Positions 17,212 to 26,458 of a stretch of 52,090 nt of DNA are shown here, piece after piece. The DNA comes from CAXBDP01 sp964598395 (GTDB taxonomy: Bacteria; Bacteroidota; Bacteroidia; Cytophagales; Cyclobacteriaceae): NCBI GenBank assembly GCA_964598395.1, contig CAZRBW010000015.1:1-52090 (forward strand), given 5' to 3'. The notes below the pieces were generated by a model. It made no database searches. It saw only the letters and a program-made list of their open reading frames with translations, and was not told the origin of the DNA. The position numbers and the translations under genes are program-made. How positions within the stretch are numbered: position 1 is the stretch's first letter; every line of letters starts with the position of its first letter.

Positions 17212-18102
17212 ATGGCCAACTTAAAAGAAGTAAAAGAGCGAATAAAATCGGTAAGCTCAACTCAACAGATTACCAAAGCCATGAAAATGGTGGCAGCTGC
17301 TAAGTTGAGAAGAGCTCAAGATCGCATCATTCGTATGCGCCCTTATGCTCAACGTCTTTCTGGTATTTTGCAGAACGTGTCTTCTTCATTGGATGAGACA
17401 GTGAATTCTGAATTTACCGAAGAACGCCCGGTAGAAAACGTACTAATTGTGCTTATCACTTCCGATAGAGGTTTGTGTGGCGCATTCAATAGTAATGTTT
17501 TCAAAGGAGCGAATAGGCTGTTGAACCAGAAATATGCAGTGGCATTTGCTACAAATAAGGTTACTTTTTTGCCAATTGGTAAAAAAGCTATTGAGTATGC
17601 CAAGCGTAGAAATTTCAATATCGTGGCAGGTCATAGCGATTTGTTCCTTCGATTATCCTTCGATGAGTCTCGTGCAGCCTCCGAATACATCATGAATTCA
17701 TTCGTTACCGGCAAGTACGATCGAGTAGAGCTTGTATATAATAGCTTCAAAAACGTAGCAACACAGCTTGTAATTGAAGAGCAATTTCTTCCAGTAGAAA
17801 AAGTAGCTCCATCCGAAGGTAAAGCAGAATCATCAAAAACGGATTATTTGTTTGAACCTACACCAGCATATATTGTCGAAGAGCTAATTCCTCAATCTTT
17901 GAAAATTCAGCTTTATAAGGCACTGCTTGACTCTAATGCTTCAGAGCATGGCGCTAGGATGACTGCCATGGACAAAGCAACGGAAAATGCAGGTGAATTA
18001 TTAAAACAATTGAAATTAACTTATAACAGAACACGTCAGGCGGCAATTACCAAAGAGATTCTTGAGATTGTAGGTGGCGCTGAAGCACTAGCTGCGAAAT
18101 AA
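17212..18102 (+). CDS. atpG: F0F1 ATP synthase subunit gamma
   Basis: A 296-residue central-stalk rotor. The N-terminal helix shows RIKSVSSTQQITKAMKMVAA and the C-terminal helix shows SEHGARMTAMDKATENAGEL, both hallmarks of AtpG. The Rossmann-like middle (LITSDRGLCGAFNSNV) is intact. It is the last gene of the operon; a terminator follows within 30 bases. The 67-base gap before it carries one iterated octamer at 17157-17164. Confidence 0.97.
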   Translation: MANLKEVKERIKSVSSTQQITKAMKMVAAAKLRRAQDRIIRMRPYAQRLSGILQNVSSSLDETVNSEFTEERPVENVLIVLITSDRGLCGAFNSNVFKGANRLLNQKYAVAFATNKVTFLPIGKKAIEYAKRRNFNIVAGHSDLFLRLSFDESRAASEYIMNSFVTGKYDRVELVYNSFKNVATQLVIEEQFLPVEKVAPSEGKAESSKTDYLFEPTPAYIVEELIPQSLKIQLYKALLDSNASEHGARMTAMDKATENAGELLKQLKLTYNRTRQAAITKEILEIVGGAEALAAK

Positions 18103-18130
18103 AACAAAATAATTACCTAATAATATAAAT

Positions 18131-18163
18131 GCGATGCTGTTAATTCAGTGTCGCTTTTTTTTT
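18131..18163 (+). terminator. terminator of the atp operon
   Basis: Arms 18131-18139 (GCGATGCTG) and 18146-18154 (CAGTGTCGC) pair over nine positions with two G-U pairs, a six-base loop, and nine T at 18155-18163. Confidence 0.85.
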
Positions 18164-18298
18164 GCCATTTCTCCCAGATTTATTTTTAGTCCTCACAAAT
18201 ACATTATCTTCTTTAAATTATTTTATAGAAGAATAACATAGATAATTGAACTCATCACAAGCAACAATCTGATTTGAAACAAATTAATGTTGAGTATG

Positions 18299-18331
18299 TT
18301 GTTTTTTATAGTGCTAATTAATGTATTTTTG
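18299..18331 (+). promoter_or_regulatory. Bacteroidota-type promoter of the surface protein gene
   Basis: TTG at 18299-18301 and TATTTTTG at 18324-18331 match the -33 TTG / -7 TAnnTTTG promoter with a 22-base spacer. The predicted transcript would start near 18338, leaving a 50-65 base leader. The 283-base gap 18103-18386 otherwise holds only the atp terminator. Confidence 0.5.
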
Positions 18332-18401
18332 TTGTTCACATGAAATTAGAGTGATATGCCCTCATTTTTAAATATGGGTATATTTTGTGTCGAAACTAAG
18401 A

Positions 18402-21400
18402 ATGGAAAGCCTTATTGATAGAATCATAGCAAAGAAAGACAGGCCAGTTGCAATACTAGTTCGCACTATTGGGCTCTTGTGCTTTTTTGTATTTGGCTTA
18501 TCGGCAGTTTCTATAGGCCAGTCTACTTGGAACGGCAACTTCAGTACAAGCTGGACTGATCCCTCTAATTGGAATGGAAATTCGGTCCCTGGAACAAATG
18601 CTTCTGTGGTAATTCCAAACACCACTAACATCCCTATTATTAGTTCTAATGTCACTATCCAGAACTTAGAAATAAGCCAGAATGGAAATGGTGGACAACT
18701 AATTGTGACTAGTGGAGCAACTTTAACTGTCTCTAACCAGCTGGATCTACCCAATAACGGAGCACTATTTCTGGATAATGGGCACCTTCAGTTTAATGGC
18801 AATGGCAATGGTAATAGAAAAATTAATTACGGCTATACAAATACATTAATTCGAATCACAAATGGAGGATCGTTGAATTCACCTTTCGCTTACCTTCAAG
18901 TGAATGGAGACTTAGATATCCAAAATGGAAACATGACTTTAGGAAATGGCTTTCAAGTATCAGATAGTAAGCTGTTCAAAGTCACTACAGGTAATATTAC
19001 TATTACAGGTAATATTAATGTATTTGGCGTGCTTGATGGCGGTCAAGGTAATTTTACTTTTTCACAGAGTCAAAATAACAATAGCTTGGTTATTAGAAAC
19101 GGTGGTAGATTTTTTATGGCTCCAGTTACTCCTGGAGTAAATAATGCTCCAATTTATCCTTCTTGCCCTGAAGAGCCAGTTTCAAGTGGAGGTTCAATCA
19201 CTTTCAATACAGTAGCTACAGTTGAGAATAATGGGCGCTTTTACATAGGAAATTCAGCAGTTACTTTTACAAGAGATTTTACGGCTCAAGGAGATTCTGA
19301 AACTGAAATTTTTAATGGTAGTATTTCTTTTGAAGGCGATGCAGTATTTCAGAATTCAGGTGCAATCTCCATTATTTGTAATGGTGATATTTATGTAGAT
19401 GGAAATGCTTCATTTCAAAATAATGGAGTGCTAAATACAGGTCCTGGGGACGTTACTGTAGCAGGTACATCTACCTTTAGTAATTCAGGGACTTTAAATG
19501 GTGGTACTGGAACAATTAATTTTCAAGATGACGTAATAATTTCCAATAATGGTGGAGTAATTAATGCAGGGGGTACGACCATTGTCTTTACTGGGGGAGA
19601 AATTGTAAATAGTGGTACATTCAATCCAGGTACTAGTACATTTATTTTTGCTGGAACAGGTCCGCAAGTGATCACGGGAAATAACTCGGTAATGGAGTTT
19701 TATAATTTGGAAGTTGTGGAACCAGCTGTAGTTAATTCAACACAGAATGTCATTGTTTATAACGATATGCTCGTCGAAGATACAGCCGAGTTCACATTGG
19801 ATCCCAATAGAAATCTAAATGTAGTGGGTACAATTACTGGAGATCCTCAAGTAGAAACTATTCGGCCGTATATAATTAGTATTGAGATTATAAATAGTAC
19901 CACAATCAAAGCGATTTTTAATCAGGAATTAAATGCTACAACCTCTCAAACTGCTGCCAATTATTCAGTACGGGACGCAATAAATTCTGCAACAATTGTT
20001 GATGCAATTTCTGCCAACCCTGTATTGGGTGGGGCGGGTAATAATGAAGTAACCATTACTCTGAATAACCCAATTAATGTCGACGATCCATTTGATTTGT
20101 ATTTGAGGGTAGAAAATGTCACCAATTTAGCAGGCAATTCAGTAAATAATCCTCATTGGAAGCGCTTTGGAATTAGTCAGTTTAGGTTCTTTGTGAAAAT
20201 AGAAGCTTCTGGAGCGAAAAACGGCACTAGTTGGGTTGATGCTTTCAATACCTTACAGGAAGCACTTGATGTTGTTTCTGCTGGGAATGAAATATGGGTC
20301 GCTAAAGGCACATATTATCCAGAGAAAGACATAGCAGGCAATGCTAGTCCAGCTGATTTACGTACAAAAACTTGGCAATTGAAGAATGGGGTGACTATAT
20401 ATGGAGGTTTTGATAATACTGGAAATCCTGGAATTGCCGATAGAAATTGGGAAACTTTCGCTACTATTTTGAGTGGCGATTTGTCTCAAAATGATGGATC
20501 CGATTTTGGAAATAGAGGAGATAATTCATACCACTTGTTTTACCATCCCATTGGCACTAATCTTAACGCTACAGCAGTATTAGATGGCTTTATGCTTCAA
20601 AGTGGAAATGCAGATGGTACTGGTGAGCATGGCTATGGTGGGGCAATGTACAATTATGGAAGTAGCCCAACTTTAATTAACCTTAAGTTTATAGAAAACG
20701 AAGCCAATGTGGCGGGAGGTGCAATATATAATCGTACAGGAAGTGCGGTCACCATTGTAAATTCTGAGTTTATTAATAACCGTTTCAAGCAATCAGGCTC
20801 TTTGGAACATGGTGGTGGAGCTATCAAAAGTTTTGAACAAAGCTCAATTTTAGTTATCAATTCATTATTCGAAGATAATAATGGGCCAGACTTGAATGGA
20901 GAATCTTATGGAGGTGCTATTTACAATCAATGCTGTAATACGGATGAAATAAGAAGCTCGGTATTTAGGAGTAATGGAAATGTAAGAGGAGGTGGAGCAA
21001 TTGCAAATTATAATGACGGAACGAACCCTCTTATCATAAGTAGTAAGTTCTTGGGTAACCAAGCTCGATATGGTGGAGCTATATATGGCAATGGTGGTAA
21101 TAATGGAAATAGCCCTGAAATAGTAAACACAGTCATCACAGGTAATAGAGCCACTGTAAATGGTGGTGGTGTTTATAATAAAAGTGCTTCAAACCCAACC
21201 TTTGTAAATGTAACCATCGCCGGTAATTATGCAGATAATGATGGAGGTGCATTTTATAATACAGATGAAGGAGGTAATCCTAGTAATCCAGTTCTAAGAA
21301 ATTCGATCGTGTGGGGGAATGGATCAGGAAGTGAAGGAAATCAGTTGTACAATGTAATAGTTGAAGTAAATCAATCGAATTTCTTCGGACCTTTCAGCTC

Positions 21401-22265
21401 TTTCGTTCAGTATTTCGCTAATCAAAATACCTCCTCTACTACCCTCAATCATTCACTTTATGGGGATAGCCCTGGAGATGTAGTTGGGAATGTTTCTGCA
21501 GATGCAAATAGCACTACTGATGACCCAATGTTTGTAGATCCGATGGATCCATCCTCTGCACCTACGGTTGATGGTGATTACAAGCTATATGAGGATTCGC
21601 CTGCAGTAAATTCCGGATCAAATGGTTTTTTGAGTGGCTACAACCTAGATGGAGATGTAGAAAATGAAGCTAGAATAGAAGGTGATACGGTAAATATGGG
21701 AGCATTTGAAACTATCATACCAAATGCTGCACAACCAATTCGATTGATTTACTTCCGAGCCAGCAAAATTGCTGAGGATAAAGTTCAACTCAATTGGGCA
21801 ACAGCCAGCGAGGAAAACAATGATTATTTCCTCATCGAAAGATCTGTAAATGGTAAAGAATGGGAATCAATCACTCAAAAGCCAGGTGCTGGAAATAGCT
21901 CGCAAACGCGCACTTATCAATACATCGATGAAAATCCAATTTTGGGTATATCCTATTATCGTTTGCGACAAGTTGATTATGACGGAACCACCACTACCTC
22001 GAATCTAGAACGCGTAATAATCGAAGCCAATGGAAAGTTTCTAAAACTTGCGCCAAATCCTGTTTCAGATCGATTGTTTATTATCAATAATTACGAAAGA
22101 GGAACTCAATTCCAAGTGTATAATACCCATGGAAGCTTGGTTTATACCGCTACCATCGATTCTGAACAAACCACAATGGAAGTGCATTCATTACCAAAGG
22201 GAGTTTATATATTGAAAGTGCTAAATAACACCAATCCTCTTTCTCTTCGTTTTCTGAAAAAGTAA
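18402..22265 (+). CDS. giant beta-helix surface protein with T9SS sorting domain
   Basis: About 1287 residues (ATG at 18402; a GTG at 18387 would add five). The signal segment is a hydrophobic helix ending near SIGQ. The N-terminal third is Asn/Gly-rich, repetitive beta-strand sequence starting with the WNGNFSTSWTDPSNWNGN type of motif. A Big-like segment follows (NSTTIKAIFNQELNA), then a right-handed beta-helix with GGAIYN-type repeats (about 690-1020) resembling Pmp-like / parallel beta-helix proteins. The last 75 residues (LAPNPVSDRLFI to SLRFLKK) are a T9SS type-A C-terminal sorting domain, so it is exported and attached to the surface. Role is probably adhesion or glycan binding; no catalytic residues are recognised. 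Its stop codon abuts that of the next, convergent gene. Confidence 0.88.
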   Translation: MESLIDRIIAKKDRPVAILVRTIGLLCFFVFGLSAVSIGQSTWNGNFSTSWTDPSNWNGNSVPGTNASVVIPNTTNIPIISSNVTIQNLEISQNGNGGQLIVTSGATLTVSNQLDLPNNGALFLDNGHLQFNGNGNGNRKINYGYTNTLIRITNGGSLNSPFAYLQVNGDLDIQNGNMTLGNGFQVSDSKLFKVTTGNITITGNINVFGVLDGGQGNFTFSQSQNNNSLVIRNGGRFFMAPVTPGVNNAPIYPSCPEEPVSSGGSITFNTVATVENNGRFYIGNSAVTFTRDFTAQGDSETEIFNGSISFEGDAVFQNSGAISIICNGDIYVDGNASFQNNGVLNTGPGDVTVAGTSTFSNSGTLNGGTGTINFQDDVIISNNGGVINAGGTTIVFTGGEIVNSGTFNPGTSTFIFAGTGPQVITGNNSVMEFYNLEVVEPAVVNSTQNVIVYNDMLVEDTAEFTLDPNRNLNVVGTITGDPQVETIRPYIISIEIINSTTIKAIFNQELNATTSQTAANYSVRDAINSATIVDAISANPVLGGAGNNEVTITLNNPINVDDPFDLYLRVENVTNLAGNSVNNPHWKRFGISQFRFFVKIEASGAKNGTSWVDAFNTLQEALDVVSAGNEIWVAKGTYYPEKDIAGNASPADLRTKTWQLKNGVTIYGGFDNTGNPGIADRNWETFATILSGDLSQNDGSDFGNRGDNSYHLFYHPIGTNLNATAVLDGFMLQSGNADGTGEHGYGGAMYNYGSSPTLINLKFIENEANVAGGAIYNRTGSAVTIVNSEFINNRFKQSGSLEHGGGAIKSFEQSSILVINSLFEDNNGPDLNGESYGGAIYNQCCNTDEIRSSVFRSNGNVRGGGAIANYNDGTNPLIISSKFLGNQARYGGAIYGNGGNNGNSPEIVNTVITGNRATVNGGGVYNKSASNPTFVNVTIAGNYADNDGGAFYNTDEGGNPSNPVLRNSIVWGNGSGSEGNQLYNVIVEVNQSNFFGPFSSFVQYFANQNTSSTTLNHSLYGDSPGDVVGNVSADANSTTDDPMFVDPMDPSSAPTVDGDYKLYEDSPAVNSGSNGFLSGYNLDGDVENEARIEGDTVNMGAFETIIPNAAQPIRLIYFRASKIAEDKVQLNWATASEENNDYFLIERSVNGKEWESITQKPGAGNSSQTRTYQYIDENPILGISYYRLRQVDYDGTTTTSNLERVIIEANGKFLKLAPNPVSDRLFIINNYERGTQFQVYNTHGSLVYTATIDSEQTTMEVHSLPKGVYILKVLNNTNPLSLRFLKK

Positions 22266-25200
22266 TTACCTCTTTAATATTCTTGTGATTCCAATCTCAC
22301 CATCAATTCCTAAATAGAGTAAATATACTTTTCCATTGTGATTGCTAATGACAGTGGAGAGCTCTTGGCTCAATTGACTTAAACTTGCCGTTCCACTATA
22401 CAATATCCTTCCAAGGAAATCCCTCAAAGTGGCTGTTGCAATGGTATTCTGATCCACACCTTCCACGCCTTGAGCTGGAGCTAGTTGGATTATGCCAGAA
22501 GTAGGATTTGGACTTACGACCACTTTGGTGGCATAGGTATATCTCCAAACATCTATAATAGTGAAAGTAAACTCATCTAATTCATTTAGCAATACTCCTC
22601 CAGTGCTGCTAAGCAATTTGAAAGTAACTGTTTCGTCATCCTCCCGCTTATTATCCACATTGGGGATGATTGTGAATGAAATTGAGGATGAGCCAGCAGG
22701 TACAGTTAAGGTAATCTGATTATTTTGCACAGCAGGTATAGTATAGAAATCTTCATTTCTACCGTAAACTGTCCCGAGTCCTAATTCTACTCCGATAGTA
22801 ATAGCACCAGCCTCTGAATTAGGCGCCGCAAATCGAATGGTTTTGGTATATGGACCGGAGCCTTCTCTTCTACTAGCTTCGGATTCAGCAAATCGAGCAA
22901 CAGGGCCAAGCAATTCGAATCGAGCTGTTACAGCCAAGTGATCCGAAGTGGTATTGGCATAATTAGGAATCATCCTAAACGGTGCAATCACTTTGGCCGA
23001 CTCTGGAACATAATCTGGTTCTAAATTCGATGATACAATAATATGATCTATCATATCACTAAATCCTGTAGTAGAACGATTGTTCGCTAAACTTAGAGCC
23101 TTACTGATTGGGAAAAACCCACTTTCAGTAGATGTAAAATTGCGATATGGACTTGGCAGATTTTGGATAATAGATACGTCCAAATCGTCATTATAATCTC
23201 CTAAAAGAATGATTTGCTGATTTTGATAATAGGCATCCAACGTATCCTTCAAGGCTGTTGCATCGAATTGGCGCCTGTTGTAATCCGCAATATTACTACC
23301 ACCACTTTTTGCATGGATATTTATAAAAGTTATATCACGCTCTATAGCGCCAATGGTAACTTTTGCCTTCAATTCGAAAGGCAACCTCCCGCTAGAATAG
23401 AAGCTCGACGGATTATTGCCAGGATAATTGTTTAGCGGAGTGCTAGCTCCAGCACGAGCAGCGTCAAACATCTCTTCAAAAATCACCCTTTGGCTTGTAA
23501 TACTTACAGTGGAGGTTTTATAGATGAAGCAAATTTTTTGCGGAGCGAATGTCGATGATTCACCCTCCCATGAATAAGAATATCTGTCGGAACAAACGTA
23601 AGCGTAGCCAGGCATAAGGGAAACCATTTCGGCTAATAAGCTGGTATTAGAAACTTCCTGCACAGCGATGATATCCGATTGCAAAGAATCTAAAACTTTG
23701 CGGACATTTTGTGCTTGCAAGGCCACATCATCTGGGCCAAAGCTTTGATTATTGTAATCTTCCCTACGAGCTCCGAAAAACTCAATATTCCATGTAGCTA
23801 CATCTAGCGTTGTATTTCTACTGAGCTGATCTGTAGGAGAGCTTGGTAGTGCGCTTCCTGGAATGTCTGGCTGGAATCTAGGCTGTAACTGAGCATTAGC
23901 ACGGAACCGACCCACCACACCCGTAATATTACTTGTTGCTTGCGGTTTGGTAAGGCCTGGAATATCCGTACTACCTACAATTCTCATTTGAGCTTCAAGT
24001 CCGTTTTGGTCTTTAATAATTTCGGTGCTATTCGGATAGAAGACAAAGCTTTTATCCTTCAACTCCACATTCATTACCGTCACTAATTGACCTTCGTATT
24101 GGGCTAATTCACTTAATGTGATTTGCCTTGGCGTTACAAATCTCTTTGCAGTTTCTACCTTTTTACCTTGTAGGTTTGAGCCTGTGATTTGGATTAGATC
24201 ATTAAAAAATCCGATGGTACCATATACCACTACAGAGTCACCAATTTCTATACTTGAGCTGAAATTACTATTGAAAACTGGTATGCCGCCAGTAGCATCT
24301 TGAATGAATGACGGGCTTCCGAACTGATTGCCGGCGGTAACCCTCCCGCCTACAGCTACAATGGCCTCACTTTGTTTGGCGCGTGCTTCTGCAATTGAAA
24401 TAATTGAACTAAATGGGTCAAAGCCTGATCCAATTACGCTAATAATGGTTTGTGCATTTCCACTTCTATGACGAATCTGCGAAGTGGAAGTGCCAAGTGT
24501 AATTGGCGTGAATTTGATAAATACTTCTTGGCCAGTTACAGGTATAGTTATTCCATTGCTGAAATTTATTCCATCCTTAGATAGACTAAATAGCTCAGGC
24601 CTATCGCTCGTGATACTTATTGAGTCTGTAAGATTATTGCTTGAAACTTGATATGAGAGGATTCGACTATTTCCAACTTGGATGTTTCCATAGGATAGAA
24701 ATGTAGGTGAAGTAACAATAATTGGTATGGAGGAGCTTTGTCCTAAAGGGGTAATCGAAAAATCATCAATTGCAAGACCATCATCCGCGCCAACTGCATT
24801 AAAATCTTCCCATCTCAGCCAAATACCGTCGCCTGGCTCAAGGATAAATCCAGTTATTGTCTGACTCAACTGCGTCTGATTTGCAGCATCATTCCCATCT
24901 CTTGCACCTGTTGTACCAGCGGTATTTGGAGTTTCAAAATTCAGTTGAGAAACACCTATCCAATTGCCTGTATTAAGGGAAATGGCATTTTGGCTGTAGC
25001 TAAATTCAAGACGATCCAATCGGCCAGTATTATTACCTAATCGCCACATTTTACCTGTGTAACTAATCTCTAATGAAGTAATGGTAGAGCCAGTATTATT
25101 AATAAAATATGCTCCGATTATCGACGACAGTGTGCCTGACAATAAGCTGCCAAATGATCGATTGTCAGATCCATTGGCACCATAACTATAAGTGTCACCA

Positions 25201-25433
25201 GCATTGGAGCTACCATTATTGGCTATATATTGCCCATCGTTACTGCGACTTGTGCCGGTCTCCAACAAATGCCAGCCTAATGGCAATTCGCTACTTAATC
25301 CTTGAGCAGCCAAACTGTTAAAATCTTGGTTATAGGGAACACTTAGGTTGCTCAAGGAAATTTGGGCAAAAACATTAGTGCCGAAAATACCAAGCAAAAC
25401 AAACACCAACAGAGTTAGGTAAAGTCTAATCAT
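22266..25433 (-). CDS. secreted EEP-family nuclease/phosphatase, multidomain, T9SS cargo
   Basis: 1055 residues. A signal peptide ends near VFAQ. An N-terminal jelly-roll-like region (about 30-230) and a DUF1573-like Ig region (about 240-340) precede an OB-fold-like DUF5689-type domain (about 345-520). An endonuclease/exonuclease/phosphatase domain follows (about 545-840) with ATWNIEFFG, IIAVQEVSN, INIHAKSGG, LLGDYNDDL and a terminal TTSDHLAV, covering the expected metal and catalytic residues. A Calx-beta-like domain (about 850-960) and a T9SS sorting domain (VVVSPNPTSGI to the C-terminus) complete it. It probably degrades extracellular DNA or a phosphoester. Four iterated octamers or near relatives were checked here; three are exact (22640, 23385, 24342). 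Confidence 0.9.
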   Translation of the reverse strand: MIRLYLTLLVFVLLGIFGTNVFAQISLSNLSVPYNQDFNSLAAQGLSSELPLGWHLLETGTSRSNDGQYIANNGSSNAGDTYSYGANGSDNRSFGSLLSGTLSSIIGAYFINNTGSTITSLEISYTGKMWRLGNNTGRLDRLEFSYSQNAISLNTGNWIGVSQLNFETPNTAGTTGARDGNDAANQTQLSQTITGFILEPGDGIWLRWEDFNAVGADDGLAIDDFSITPLGQSSSIPIIVTSPTFLSYGNIQVGNSRILSYQVSSNNLTDSISITSDRPELFSLSKDGINFSNGITIPVTGQEVFIKFTPITLGTSTSQIRHRSGNAQTIISVIGSGFDPFSSIISIAEARAKQSEAIVAVGGRVTAGNQFGSPSFIQDATGGIPVFNSNFSSSIEIGDSVVVYGTIGFFNDLIQITGSNLQGKKVETAKRFVTPRQITLSELAQYEGQLVTVMNVELKDKSFVFYPNSTEIIKDQNGLEAQMRIVGSTDIPGLTKPQATSNITGVVGRFRANAQLQPRFQPDIPGSALPSSPTDQLSRNTTLDVATWNIEFFGARREDYNNQSFGPDDVALQAQNVRKVLDSLQSDIIAVQEVSNTSLLAEMVSLMPGYAYVCSDRYSYSWEGESSTFAPQKICFIYKTSTVSITSQRVIFEEMFDAARAGASTPLNNYPGNNPSSFYSSGRLPFELKAKVTIGAIERDITFINIHAKSGGSNIADYNRRQFDATALKDTLDAYYQNQQIILLGDYNDDLDVSIIQNLPSPYRNFTSTESGFFPISKALSLANNRSTTGFSDMIDHIIVSSNLEPDYVPESAKVIAPFRMIPNYANTTSDHLAVTARFELLGPVARFAESEASRREGSGPYTKTIRFAAPNSEAGAITIGVELGLGTVYGRNEDFYTIPAVQNNQITLTVPAGSSSISFTIIPNVDNKREDDETVTFKLLSSTGGVLLNELDEFTFTIIDVWRYTYATKVVVSPNPTSGIIQLAPAQGVEGVDQNTIATATLRDFLGRILYSGTASLSQLSQELSTVISNHNGKVYLLYLGIDGEIGITRILKR

Positions 25434-25595
25434 ATAATCAATATTAATTCCCTATGGATGAAGATTGTTCTCAAATTTAGACTGATTTTTTTAAATTAAA
25501 CCTTATTAACCAAAACATAATGAGGCATCCATGTTAATTATGGTTTCATCAGCTAGCATTTGAATCTATAGCTATATTTTTACATACTTATTTTT

Positions 25596-26435
25596 GTGAA
25601 AAAGATTTATCAATATTTCCACTTACTTCAGTTCGATATTGCCTTTGGCGCAGTTGGGATAAGTATTTGGTTTGCAAGACTAGAAAATATTCAATACGAT
25701 TACCTCACCCCCACTTTATTAGGCCTCACAGTTTGGGTGATATACACATTCGATCATTTATTAGATGCGCATCGCTACCGCCACCAAATAAAAGGCGGGA
25801 GGTATGAGTATTTCCTCAAACACTGGAAAGTTCTGATAATAATATGTGGCCTTATAGCAATTCCCAGCTTTTTTGTAGCCCTACAACTTTCCAATCAACT
25901 ATGGCAAGTGGGCATTATTCTCAGCATAGTAGTATCAGTCTATTTGTTCCTTGCTCATTTTGCTCGCAGTAAGTTTTATTTACTCAAAGAACTATTCGTA
26001 GCTATAATCTATACAGGTGGCGTACTGATAGCCAATATTGCTGAACAGGAATTTTGGCAAAATAGCTTAGCCATTTTTTGGGTATTTGCAGTCGTTTTTT
26101 GTGGTTTGCTAATCTATTCAATTCTGGAGCGGGAGGACGACGCCAAAATGAAAATGCCCTCAATCACCAAGCAATTGGGACTAAAGCAAATCACTAATAT
26201 CCACGACCTATTTTTAAGTGCTGCATTTATGAGTTGGCTCTTGCTCTCCTATCGTTACTCATTCGATTGGTTATGGTTATTGCCTTCTTCCGTTATGATG
26301 ATTATGTTCTTGCAATTCCGAATCAAAGCTCAATACTTTTATCGAATGGGAACACATCGTAACTATGGCGAGTTAATATTTATGATTCCTTGTATTGTAT
26401 TAATTATCGAATATGTACTTTTTGTCAATTATTGA
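25596..26435 (+). CDS. UbiA-like prenyltransferase-family membrane protein
   Basis: A 279-residue protein with seven to nine hydrophobic helices. Two Asp clusters sit at the places expected for a UbiA prenyltransferase: YTFDHLLDAHR (about 48-58) for the first NDxxD-type motif, and EREDDAKMKMPSITKQLG (about 177-194), which resembles the second DxxxD...G..TL...LG motif. The match is degenerate, so activity and substrate are unknown. The start is GTG at 25596. It lies 23 bases upstream of glpD and is probably co-transcribed. Two iterated octamers (25795, 26129) lie within 350 bases of each other. Confidence 0.7.
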   Translation: MKKIYQYFHLLQFDIAFGAVGISIWFARLENIQYDYLTPTLLGLTVWVIYTFDHLLDAHRYRHQIKGGRYEYFLKHWKVLIIICGLIAIPSFFVALQLSNQLWQVGIILSIVVSVYLFLAHFARSKFYLLKELFVAIIYTGGVLIANIAEQEFWQNSLAIFWVFAVVFCGLLIYSILEREDDAKMKMPSITKQLGLKQITNIHDLFLSAAFMSWLLLSYRYSFDWLWLLPSSVMMIMFLQFRIKAQYFYRMGTHRNYGELIFMIPCIVLIIEYVLFVNY

Positions 26436-26458
26436 TTTGAAGGCTAAACAAGCTTATT

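Noticed and set aside
19000..21300. Repetitive stretch in the surface protein as a CRISPR or DNA tandem repeat
   Set aside because: Repeats are imperfect at DNA level and follow codons for GG-A-I-Y-N type beta-helix rungs.
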